From contig CM057159.1 of assembly GCA_029962745.1 (NCBI GenBank), positions 26,729,999-26,793,998 of the forward strand: DNA of 64,000 bases, given 5' to 3'. A program made the position numbers and the translations under genes. The notes beneath the pieces were generated by a model. That model had not been told where the DNA came from. It searched no databases and worked only from the letters and a program-made list of their open reading frames with translations. The DNA comes from Echinometra lucunter (lineage: Eukaryota; Echinodermata; Echinoidea; Camarodonta; Echinometridae). This document shows, piece after piece, positions 24,701 to 37,700 of the stretch (positions are counted from its first letter, which is position 1; each line of letters begins with the position of its first letter).

Positions 24701-27700
24701 GCCTGTCACCTGGATGGGCATTGCTCCTGGAGATGAGCGCTCATCCTTCCCTCACCCCAGTCCAGGATGGTTAGAGATGTGCCATAATTTGAACCCATGG
24801 CCATGCCCCTGGCTACTGGAAACAGATTTCTGGATGACCTCCAGTGTAGCATAATCAAAGCTCTTTGACGTCACTGCAGTAAAGCTTCCTAGATTGCCTG
24901 AAGGAGAAAGAAAGTTTTTTACTCTCCTACAGACGCTTGTTTCCATTTGGTCCTTCATGCTAAAAAAAAAAGTTCTATTGAAAGTCATTATGCAGGCATT
25001 GGTTTTAGGATTATCCTTCCAAAAAGGGCTTGTAAATGAACCTTACAATTGATTTACAATATCAAATGTTTAATTATGTTGATGCTGTTGTTTATTACCT
25101 CTGATTGATAAGTAAGGATATAACACCAGTCATAGAGACTCAGTATTAGAAATTAATGCATTGATTTCAAACCTGGATAAAAATTAGTGTTCTACTTCTT
25201 TTTTTTTTCTTCAAATCTCCTATAGTTAGAGTATATGAGCAAGGGGTGGGGGGGGGGGGGGGGGGGGAGGCTTCAATATCCTAGCAAAGTGACATAAAAT
25301 GAATGAGAAAGCTCACAAAAAATTTCATCTATACCAGCACTCAACCTTCCCTTCGGTGGAAATGTTGGTTCATAAATTGTAATCCTCAATATCTGAAACA
25401 GCACTTTGACTTCACTTCAGGATAGTGCAAACAAGCAGGCCATCCATCTTTCTGTGGTTGCAGGCTCTACTTTATCTTTTCAATTGTATTTGATTTACAT
25501 TTGATTGTTGTGGAGTGTATTGCTGTCTTATGAAGATGTAGAAGAACATTTCAGTTATGTTTTTTGTATTATAACTCAATGACAAGAAAACATGTATGTG
25601 TTTTTCAAGTTAGTTCAACCTGATGTGTTAAATCCTATTTGATGGACTTGATGACTTTGAAGCATATGTAGTATCCAAGACAAAGGATACCTCCATAGAT
25701 AGTATTACTAATGGCAAAAATGTTATCATAAAATGAATATTGTACAGTTTATTTTCACATCAATTTTACAAACATCATAAATCAAATTGCTGTGTCAAAC
25801 ACTGAGATGAATAACACGTGATCACCAGAGCTTGTTTTTCCATAGTAATTTTCATGAATTTCTCTGTTTAAAGCAAACTTCATTTTTTGAGAATATTTGA
25901 ACTCAGCAACCTTCAAGATGAGATGACCTGGTGCCCTTCTGGTATTGCAATCTTGAGCCTTATGGGCTGTTATCTGTTCACATATAACTGGAAAAGCAAA
26001 TTGGTAATTACATCCATTCACTTCTTGACCACTTGACCCCAGTGACAGTAGATTCTCTGCCCCTTACGTACAAGGTAGGTCAAGAAAAACTTAACACACA
26101 TCCCAGTGGATTGAATTTATACCCCTTTCACGCTGCCCTCTTCATTTTTCACCGGCGAACTTCACCGGCGAACTTCTCCGCCTCGCATTCCTCACTTCAC
26201 CGGCGGAAAAAAAAAAATGTACCCTTTCGCACTGACATTTCTTCACCGGCGAAAGTCAATGGGCGATTGGCCCGGGCGGAAGTCCGGGGTCAATGAAGGC
26301 GCGCGCTTTTTTAATTTTCTGATACCGCGCACAATCGTACTCGAACGAAAAAATAACTACATTACAAGCATTCTGATTCTGGACATCGCCTAGCTCAAGC
26401 CTTATTCCGAAACAACAACATGGATCTCAGAATTTTGTTTTCATGCTTGCCATTGCTCTTGACTTTGCTACGCACTAACACATTATTATTCACGATTATA
26501 ACTATGAAAATTGTCAAGATGACGGCAAGATCTAATAAACAATTATGAAAGTTGTCAAGATGAATTGACGGCAAGATCTGGTAGTAAACAGTGTCAGTAT
26601 CAGTGCTCGGCACGTGCAGAACGAAACGAAAGAAAATTGTAAACATTACTTCTTATCTATTACAAAAAGGTAAAAAAAAAAAATAATTACAACATATTTT
26701 GGAAGTATTACGAGAAAAAAAAACCAAATTACTCTATTTGTATATTTTAAAAAATTTTATACATGTAAAAAAGTGCTTTTTAATAAATATTGTTGGTAAA
26801 AACAAAAAAAAAATATGTTCGAGGGTATCTACTTGGCCACAGTATTCAGCTGAGCTTGCAAGTAGTTGCGCGCGGAATCTCGGTGCAGGGGACTTCGGGA
26901 GAGAAAAAAATTGACCTCTGACGTCATTAAAGAGGAGAAGTTCTCCGGTTTGCTTTCATACTGGCTGTTTCACCGGCGAAGTTCGCCGGTGAAAAGTTTC
27001 ACCGGCGAAGTTCTCCACCTCTAGAGGTGGAGAAGTTCGCCGGCGAACTTCACCGGTGAAGTTCTCCTGTTTACCTTTCATACTGGACACTTTCCCCTTC
27101 GCTGGCGAACTTCACCGGTGAAGTTCGCCGGTGAAAAGCGCAATATGAAAGGGGTATTAGAGTGCAAGCATTGAATCATCACTGAAAAGTGCATGGTATT
27201 TCATTTCTCCATAGCATGAAAAGGAGGCCTTGAAAATAATGAATATATGAATTTATAAGTTGATTGGGAGATTATGGATCCTCTTCAATAATCACCTGCG
27301 GTGTGAAAAAGTATTTGTTAAGTTCTCACTCAGCACATAATTTTGTATTCAGTCAAAGACTTGGCTATATGTTTTTTTATGATACAGTTTGTAGTTGATA
27401 CAGCAGAGCAGTGCTGGTTTCATCTCCCATCCATCATTTGCCATCAGTCATCGGTAAAACGGTCCTGGCTGGATGGATGGGGTGGAGGACAACTAGGGAC
27501 TGCATCATGATGGCCATACTCCTTGGTGCATCCGCTGAGACCGGGGATTAGCCCCAGTGACTGCTTGCATCAACAAAATGGATGTGATACATTCTTGGCA
27601 AACATCCCGGCTATTTTGATGAGCTTGTTTTTATCCTCCACAATCTTATCTGTGAGGGTTTTCAGGAGGACATCACGGATTAGGTCATAGTCAAGGATGT

Positions 27701-29141
27701 GATGAAAATATCATGCATTTTAAAGGTAGCTATGGATGATTAATATGAAGTTGATTAATTTCCACCTTAACCATTAAGGTGGAAATGGTTGGGACACTTT
27801 TCAGTTTGACAAATTGTCATTGTATTTTTTCAGCTCAAATTGTTATTTTTTAATTGAAGTAAATTATCTAGGGGATAGGGCAGTGTGCATTATAATCACA
27901 AAGAACATTGAAATATAGAAAATAAGAAGGAAGAGGAACATTTGAAGGGAAAATGTATCGCAAACTATGACAGAAGGAGAGAGAATATTTTAAAGTTAAA
28001 AAATAAAGCTAAACAGAAATGGAAACATTTATAATTTATATGAAGAGTTTCATATTTTTGAATAAAGAAAGTGAACCATAAACTTAAAAAAGTGTACTGC
28101 AGCAGTATTCATGTCTTGAAGTGAAATAAATCAAGTTTATGGAGTCTGTTATGGTTATATACTTATCAAATAAATTGTAAATTAAATTATTATTATAGTG
28201 TGATATTACAAAGATTACTTTGTTTTTCATTTTCAGTCAGTTGTTAGTCATAGATAAAAGTTATTTGGCTTTTGTGTGTAGCCCTCGTACTAACCATTTC
28301 TTACAGATCTGAAAAAGTAGCTCAAACTCACAGAGCTTTCATAAATTCTGCAGCACATTCCCTTTCTTAATAGTTTATCATAGAGAACTTCTGACATCTT
28401 GACATGCAATTCGGAATGCATCCTAGTATTTCTAATTCTTAAATAAACAAAGCACAGAAAAGAAATTTTGAAGATCCTGTCTAACCAAAGAAATTCACCT
28501 AAGATTTATGAATTCATGATGGATAGCAAAGGGGAATTTTATTGGATGAGCAGTGTAGCTGCAGAAGTCAAGGTTTTCAGGAGAGCGAACCCATCCCCCA
28601 TCTGGGGAACCAATCACAGAAATGTGAATGTGCAGTATTCCAATTTGTCAATCTTATTGGTAAACGAATGGAGGGTAATGTGTTGATTTCCTAATGATAG
28701 GTTTGTTGAGGTATCCAGGTGTGGCTAGGTGATGTTGACATTGGTTGCCAAGGTCACCAGGAATGTCATCTGGAAGTATTATCATCTAGGATACTCTTGC
28801 CAGGTGTACAGGAAAAGGAGGGCATAACTAGCTATTTGTCACATTGTGTAAGAATAAGTTCAATGTTTTATATCAGATGAGTCAAGGTCTTCTGTGTCAA
28901 TCATGGATGGAAAATATGACTTCCATATAGCCTCTCTTTCAGGCCAACTCAGCTGAGGAATGCAGGGAGGAGAGTAGTTGATAAGAATAAAAGAATCACT
29001 CTGTTCTGCAGCAACGAATCAGTCAAAAGTATATATGTTTACACTGGATATAGTTTAGAATTTGATAATTGTTGAAAATTTATGAGACCTTGTTGGTACG
29101 TTTCATTAACCTGTGATGAGTATGTTTTATAGACGGAAACA

Positions 29142-29174
<33 letters not shown>

Positions 29175-31737
29175 AGATATATGTTTAAGCTATTCAGTAC
29201 TAATTGCCATGCAATCCTAAATTTCTACCTTAAAGATGTATATTCATCAGAAATATCGAAGATCTTGATTTGCTCAGACTGCTTCATAGTTGTATAGCCC
29301 TGTTTTAATAAATAAGGTGACATCATAGACTGCAACTTGATTTATGACCTAAAGTGATTGCTTTTGATATTTCTCCTTCACATTTATAAAACGTTGTCCC
29401 CTCTTGAGGTATATTGAACAGAAATTCATGACTACATTTTACTTTTCTTGAATTGCTTATTATGTACTTGGATATGGATGATATGTGTCATAAACAGAAA
29501 GAATGTAGGGTGAGGTGTTTTGTGCTTATCCAGCATTTCTGATAGTTCCCACTTGATACATTTTAAGCATTTACAGGTAGCTACCTGAATTATTGGACAT
29601 TGAACTGAAAATCGTGACAGCTCTCTTTGCTTGAACTTGTACTACTTATAGTTTAGAAATCAACTATCATATTGATTCATAAACTGAAAGAGGTTAGGGA
29701 CCATCAACTTCAGCTCATGTCAAACAATCTCTCTTCAAATATAATCCATCTTCATGGACTTTCCCCCCATTAACATTTGCTCACTTGACTATTGGACATT
29801 GAACTGAGAATCGTGACAACGTTGACATCTTTCTTCTTTTTTTTTCCATCTTCTAACAACAAAATTTTCTCCGCTCCAATGCCAGAGGTCAAAGTCGGCT
29901 TTTTGGTTGGAGTATGAAGATGACTCTCAATGGCCTTGGCATCTTTTCCCTCACAGAAATTCTCAAATTTTGTTTACCCTCTCTGGTCAGCAATATGTTA
30001 GGGTATCTCTTTCCTTTATTGTTTTACAGAATTCATAGAATGGTGTCAAGACCGTCTGTTCAGAGCCAGAAGGGCATTAACTATGTGTTAAAGCATATGA
30101 GTTAATGCCCTTCTGGCTCCAAAAAGATTAATGAACTCATTGATATGATTTGAATAGTGGTCAAGATTATTGTATTTCCTGTGTTTCTACATTCCCAATG
30201 AAGTTTAATTAGCCTTTGGGTAATATTCATTTTTAAAAATTTATTTTAACGGAAAAGGGTTGTTAGGAAAACGATACCCAAGCTATTTGAAACAATGGTA
30301 AGAAATGTTGCACTCTTTCTTTCTTTTTTATAATCCTTCATATAATGCAAGATCTATTTTTGGAAGATTAATAACTTCTTCTTCCAAAAAACTCAAGAAA
30401 TTGTGTCTAGCCCATTAAAGATCATTCTTAAAGTGTGATTATGATTAGAACATCATCTCTTCCACGCTCATTCAAATGTGCAAAGATAAACCATGTCAAA
30501 ATCGGTTTTGTGTGTGTGCGCGCGCGCGCGCGCGCGTGTGCGCGCGTGTGTGTGTACCATAGACTAATATTATATAATGGATGCAAGTGATGCAACAGTG
30601 CACTGTGCAATACACAAAATCGTGATAAGATACAGATGTGTGACACACACCAACCTTTAGAAATACATCACAATTTAATTGAAGTGGTTTATAATACTGC
30701 ATATGTGAACTAGCCTTTAATGGTTTCCTCTCCGTATTAAACATGAGGTTTCACATATTCTAGAAGAAGATTTTTTTTAAAAGATAACAGAAGATTTTTC
30801 AAAAGAATAACAGTAGGAAACTGATGCCGAATCCAATTTAGAGTCATCTTCATGTTAAAAACATTCACTGAAATTAGGTGGAGATATGCAATTGTACAAG
30901 GAAAAGTAATCACTTTAATTCATTAAATATTGATACTAAACACACAAAAACAATATATTAGCGTGTATATATATCGTACAGATTTGATTTTAATGAGGCT
31001 TTAGTTATATTGTTGTTGACAATTTTGCAGGTCTAGCTAATCAACTGCTCTGAATATGATATCTATGACAGATGCTTGGGTACCTGCTAAGGTGACCAAA
31101 TTAATGATATATAAGAGAGCAAGGTTAAACACTGCTGAATATTTGATAGATATATACAATATAATGAAGATACCTGCTCCATCAGACAGGTAAATATATT
31201 TCAGTTCACAGATATTATCGTCCGGGAGCCATGAGGGTTTGGCTGATATCTTATTTAGATACTTTTCTAAGTTTTGAAGAAAAAATTGTCTTCTAAAGTC
31301 TAAAAGGTGATGGCAAGCAAGGTTTTATGGTTCGGTATTGTCATTTCAAATTTACTTTCTTCAGGTGATATGATTGAAGGGCATGAATAGAATTATTTTA
31401 ATCTATACTAATCAAAAACAATAATTTTTGATTGGTACTAATAATTGTTGATTAATATTTAAAACTCTGGAGATTTGTAAAAAGTCTCAGTCAAATAGAA
31501 ATAATAACTACCTCCATACCATGTCCAAATGTTAAATATTACATTAAATATTGCATTGATATTGCTTAAATTGTTACCTTATTTTGCTATGTTATGTTTA
31601 ATAATTTCACTTTTGTTCTCTTGTCATTTTTCTGTTGAATTTGACTTGCATCATTAATGTAAAGCGCTTCGATATAAATCTTTTATGAAAAGTGCTATTT
31701 AAGTAGAAGTTATTGTCATTATTATTATTATGTTATT

Positions 31738-31788
<51 letters not shown>

Positions 31789-34700
31789 GTTATTATTATT
31801 GTTATCATTATTATCATTATTATTATTATTGTTGTTGTTGTTATTATTGTTATTATTGTTATTATTATTATTATTGATGTCCTCTTGCCACTCAGCAGCT
31901 GATCATTTGATTAAGGGGGCATGTGGGGGGGGGGGGGGTGGAGATTTCGCATTTTTTAAAGACATAGTAATGTTCTGGGGAATATTTCTTTTATTGATCT
32001 GGATGTGGTTGGGAAGTAAAGAGATGTTAACAAAATAAGATCTATAACTTGGCAATGTTTTGTTTAACATGTTTTTCTCACTCATAATAGAGGGCAAGTA
32101 CGGATTGAAGGTGGGGGGGGGGGGGGGTTGTTTGTGAATGTGGAAGTACAACTAGGGGTGATGTCCTGGTTATTGTACCCAGCTAGGTGATCTGCGTGTG
32201 AATTCTTTAGAGACAATTTCCAAAATCAAATCAGGCATCTATTGCCCTAGAGCAATGCAATTTTAATATTTCAATTCAACCACAAGGTTACTCATTCGCT
32301 GTATAGCAGACAATAAATGTTGATCCTAACCTCATTCCAGGCTCAGGAGATGTTTTATTTATAGATTTCTCACACGATCCTCAATCCTATGTGCTTTATA
32401 ACTGGACTTGACCAACCTTGAAATCTGGACTGAATAAGATTTAATGAGTAGTTAGAAGGAACTTGATGCATTGAAGATTTTAAAGTTGTTTATCCTAAAG
32501 CTCTAAACCTAGAATCAATGTGAAAAGGTTTTATTTGCTTGTTCTGTTTTAGCAAGACAAGCCATTACTTGAAACATCTTGAAAAAATACTTTTAAAATT
32601 CCATTGAGCATACTGGCACTGGTAAGATGCACTACTATTTTATTTTTCAGATATAGTAAAGAGTAAAGACTAAAGCTTTATTATAAATGTTTTGCCTAAA
32701 CAGATGAGTTTTAAAGTAGGCTATTCATACTAGGGGACTTTGGAGATCAAGTGTCCTTGAAATAAATCAATATCACAAAGAGATTTGTCAGTTTTGTTGA
32801 GTTTATATCCCTGCCATCCGGGGGATTAGCAAACAAAAAACCATGACAAACTGATTTCAAAAGTCGGTAGTAAAGATGTATTTCCCTTATTGAAAAGATT
32901 CTTTTGCAGTTTCATCAACAAGATATGGGATGATAAAGTATTTTGATACCACCTTCCAGATAACAGCTTTGTTGATTAGGAAGACACCCCGTACTCTAAC
33001 TTAAATAAAAGATAATACAGAGAAAGAGTCAGACATAGAATGAAAATGAAATCTTGTGTTGATGTTATCTATTTAGAACAAATAGATAACATTATTTTTC
33101 ATCTGAGAGATCAGATATCCTCACATTTTTCTTTTATTGTCTGTATTTTAGAAATAAGAAATTCATAATTTGTTGAAGTTATGTTTGGAATAATTTCTTC
33201 TTTCAAGGGGAATAGGGGAATGTGCCTTATGTGGATGCATTAAACAAAGTAAAGAAATATTAGGATGAAGAGAAGCAGAGTGAGAAGCAAATGAACTAGT
33301 GGGAAAGTGTGATTAAGAAATGTGATGGATGGAAAAGGGAGAAAGAAAATTAAGATAATACATGAGAAATAAGAGCATAAAAAGGATAAGAAATAGAAGG
33401 AAGGAAAATGAAATAGAAAAAAAGCATGAAACATCAATAGAAAAGGAGTATGTTAGCAAAACTTATGTATGAAGGTACCTGGTATACAACAAAAATAAAT
33501 GCACTTTATGGTGAACAGCCTTGGAAATTAATCAATTGTCAAAACCTCTTTTGACCGGGAATCACCTGGAATAATCAGCAAAGAAGCGTAAAAATGATTG
33601 GCAATGCTGCATTCACTTTTGATAGAACCTTGGGACAAAACAGCTTATTCCTATTCATGTAACTTCAAGGACAGTTGTTTCCTTAGAGCTACCATTCTTT
33701 ATTCTTCATGAATTTACTTTTTTTTCAAAATCTTAATTGAAAAATAATGACATACTGGGTCATGCATTTCTTTTTGCCATGATTAATTACATCTTTGATA
33801 GAACCCAATTGCAAAGGCTTTGAAGGAATAAATGGAATTGACATGTATTGTGGGTAATAATCTCTATTCAGTTTGTTTAAACACTCTGACCTCTGCAAGG
33901 TGTTACCTTGGAAAGGGATTATAAAGTAATCATAATATTTTGTATTGCACTTGGAAATGAAAATAGTAAGCAAGGCCAATGCTCAGCAGTGTCAACAAGG
34001 ACATCTACGAAAGAGAAAAAAGTGAGTGAAAGGAGATGAGGAGAGGTAGAGAGAGAGAGAGAGAGAGAGGGAGAGAATAGGAGAATGGTATCAAAATATG
34101 GTTCTAAAAGAGTGACATGATCTGAATTTATAAAGGACTAAATTACAAAATTAAAAATGCAGATTTAGTAGTTCAGATAATGCTGTTTTTAAAGATTACT
34201 TAAATTGTTTGACAGACATACGGTTATTTTGATATATCATGTTTTCGCATTCTATATGGAGAAAAAAAAAAGAAAAGGAAAATGAGTTTCCTTTATCATT
34301 GTATATCATATTTTGTGTTTATTTGAGATGTGATGTAAACTAAAGAAATCTTGAACTTTGTGAATTCATGAGAATCATGAATCGGAAAATGTCATTGTCA
34401 TGCTAAGCTTAAAAGATGACAATAAAAAACGGGGATTACACAAAATAAGAATAAATCTCAATATCCTTTTTTATATTTATATTCTTACCATGGCAGATTC
34501 TTTAGGTTTTATGTTTTTGAAGTCATTTATAACAGTACTAATAAAGCCTTTAATCATATTAGCCTTTGAGCTAGCAGCAATCAAAGGATATGATTTCAAA
34601 TTGAACTGAATTTTTTCCTTGGACAGTTACAAAAATATCAAAATTGTAAACGTCACATCTGGTATACTGAGATACAAATCTTTCCTAGGCACAGAGGAGG

Positions 34701-37700
34701 TCAACAATCAAGTTCTATTTTAGTTTTCATTGTATTTACTATTCGAATGAGTTCATTCAGGTTCATAAAACATGGATTGATGATGGCATGGGGGGGGGGG
34801 GGCACCACTGCTTACCACAAAGGACAAGTTAATGGTTAAAATTGCACTTTTGCAAATTATTTTCACTCAAATGGTCAGGCATTCATTAATGCATCCCTTT
34901 CTAATACCAGCAGATTTAAAATTCAATTACAGCTTAAGCTTGCCAGTGATTATTAAACAAGACCTACAAGTGACCTTGATATAGACTATTTCATCTACAC
35001 TCTTAAAGCAAAACAGTTGAAAATGACTAGATGAAAGGGTCAGCTGGGTGCAACTAAAATACTAGTCATTTTTTACTATATTTTAGCCACTTGTGACTAT
35101 TTTCTAGTCGTATTTTCACTAGAATGTAGTAACTTTTGTGACTAGATATATTAGTTGCACCCAGCTGACTATTCATCTAGTCATTTTAACTGATTTGTTT
35201 TCAGAATGTAAAGTTCTTTAGCTTGAATTTTCCACAGTTGACATCCTTCCCAAAGTGATAAGTATACCCTCATGCAGTCCAAAACCTCAGAGGAATAATT
35301 CCTGCTGTAAGAAAGAAACAGAGTTTGATTGTGATCTTGTAAGGAGTTGTGTCTGTGGACATTTTGGGAAGTCTTCTGTCCTCACAGTTTCTTTATCTTG
35401 AGATGTTGCCAAGGCTCTGGTGGAAGTAGCCGTGTGATTAATATCCTGAGGATGACAGCTTGGCCAGGACACTTACAAATCTGTATTAAAATATGACAGG
35501 CACTCGTCAAGATCCGGAGACAAAAGGAAGTTGCAACAATGCACTGTGGGTGTGACCTTGAGGGGTGGAAAAAGGGGAGAAATTTATCCTCCATCCATCT
35601 GGTGAATGACACACTTTTACATTTAAAGGGAAAGTCCACCCTGGAAGTTTCACCGTTTCAATAAAAGGAGATAAATTTGAATAGCATTTAAAAAAAAGAA
35701 ATGAGCAAAATTGGTCAGAGAATAAGAAAATTACACTCATTTACATTTTTTTTTTAGTAAATTACTCTTGGCTCTGCAAACTGGCAACACTGATGATATC
35801 ATATGAGAGCAGGTCTCCATTCACTTTGTACATGAAATTTCACATTTTCTCAATTTTCTTGGAAGTTGCACATTTTCTTACCCGATAGTCAAAGTATGTT
35901 ATGTAAAAAGCAATTCTTCTGAGCATACCCTCTAACACTCCTCTTTAAGCCATGCATAACAAAACCCTTTATGTTTTTTCAAGGAGTTACTTATAGACTA
36001 TAGTAACTCCTTTTTTTTTTATATAGTACCTGTCAATGAAATGAAGATAACTGAATTCTTCTTCTTGTACACTTACTCTTTATATTGAAGGAAATAGAAA
36101 CTTTTGGTTGAAAATTGGTTGGAGGCAGGCAATCTGTCTTTCTTGGACATCATACCCCACCTACCACAGTGTCTTTTAAGCTTAAAACATGACAGATTGA
36201 GGTTCGGATTGCTTATATGTTTTCTGAATAATTGAATACTATCATGTATTATCATAATGAATATTATAATTTATATACCATTTTATCATGAGGATGTGAA
36301 GATTTTTTCAAAAGATATGCCAGAAATAGATGAAACTCCTGTTCTCTTGTCTTTTGAAGCATCTATTTAATTCAGTTTTCTTGATAATTATGTGTTTCAT
36401 TGCTTGCTCTGTCATTTACCATAAGCACAAGTTGCTGAGGATGAGTTTTATAGCTGCTTTCCAGTAACAACTCATATTGTTCAATGTTAGGCACATCAAA
36501 GACATTCAGATATATTCTTTTCATATTTATCAAATGTTTAGAGAATCATAGCAGCATACCATGCAAGCTAAGTCAAAATGGAAACCTTCCTCTTACATTT
36601 GGTTTAATGAAGAATAAAAAGATGACAATGCCAGGGCAGACTTTGTGATGTGATTTGCAAATCTATTTTACAATGACCTCTGCCATTTCAGAATTCCCAG
36701 CAGAGCTTTACACGTGTTCCTAGTTTACTATGGAGTTGCGGTTTCTATTATTTTCGGTGTTTATATTTTATCTCATTTTCCCCTTCAATTCAAATTTCCT
36801 GTCAAAACACCAGATGTATGAATGTGAATCATTATATAATGATGCATCCGATATGATTCAGTTTATTTCGTTGGTGGGCTGTTTTCCTTGTGTTTTTTCT
36901 CTCTTTCTCTCCTATTCTGTCCTATGTCTGTTTTCTTAATCCCCAACTTCTCTTCTTGTCTCTCATGTGCTTTTCATTTCTGAGCTTCTGTCTCTCTCTC
37001 TCTCTCTCTCTCTCTCCCTCTCTTCCTCGGCCTCTGCTCTTAGCCCCATTTCATAAGTCTTTCCTATAGTGATTTCACAAAACATTTAATAGCTCACCTG
37101 AGTTACTCCACCTAAGTGTGCAAGACAAACAGATGTTACATCCGGGCCAAGCAGAAAAGGGGAAACTTGAAGGGGGAAAACACTTTGTGAATGATATAAA
37201 GCATGTGAATAAATGACAATGAACCCATTTCCACTGTCTGTATATTCTTCTCAAGTACCTTTCAACATTACCCTCTTTCACTTCCTCTGTATATGTTGTC
37301 AATTTTCAAATTTAGGAAAACATATGGCTTGTTGTTGCAGCATTTAAGATTTTGATTTATAGCATGTTTGCTTGTATCTTCTTGTCTGTCACAGAGTGGC
37401 TTTCTCCCCAACATCTTCAAGATAATGTCCTATGACCCCACCTCCTTCAAGTACTTCTTCGGCTACTATGACCACCTCATATCAGACCGAGGCAACCTGA
37501 CGAAGGAGGACAAATCATTCATCAGCCTGGCTGTCAGTACTGAGAACAAGTGTGTCTACTGTACAGTTTCCCATAGAATGGTCTTCAGGCTTAACACCAA
37601 TGATCCAGGACTAACAGATCAGGTTCTGTTCTTATTTTATGTTGAAAGTACCCTGTCTCCACTTTTGTTACATTCCACAAGTGTGAAATTAGTTTTAAGT

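Larger units (their letters stand above)
21152..37394. other. Intron 2 of paralogue B (16.2 kb)
   Basis: No coding exon recognised. It contains an (ATTC)n tract at 21760-21804, inverted-repeat elements at 22366-22524, 23400-23582, 26120-27156, 30061-30120, 34996-35210 and 35624-35950, a repeated 31-bp word near 29.6 and 29.8 kb, homopolymer G/C tracts (23545, 25246, 31926, 32114, 34791), (GA)n tracts (29139, 34048), a GT/GC tract (30508), an ATT array (31729) preceded by a LINE tail, and a (CT)n tract (36990). The remainder is AT-rich unique-looking sequence. Confidence 0.6.

Noticed and set aside
24648..24854. Secreted-looking plus-strand frame in intron 2 of paralogue B
   Set aside because: No splice sites in agreeing phase, no recognised family, and an overlapping minus-strand frame of similar length.
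26120..27156. CRISPR-like array of CACCGGCGAA units
   Set aside because: Units are irregularly spaced and occur in both orientations inside a transposon with inverted ends; the DNA is eukaryotic.
31730..32038. Leucine-rich frame over the ATT array
   Set aside because: Direct translation of a microsatellite.
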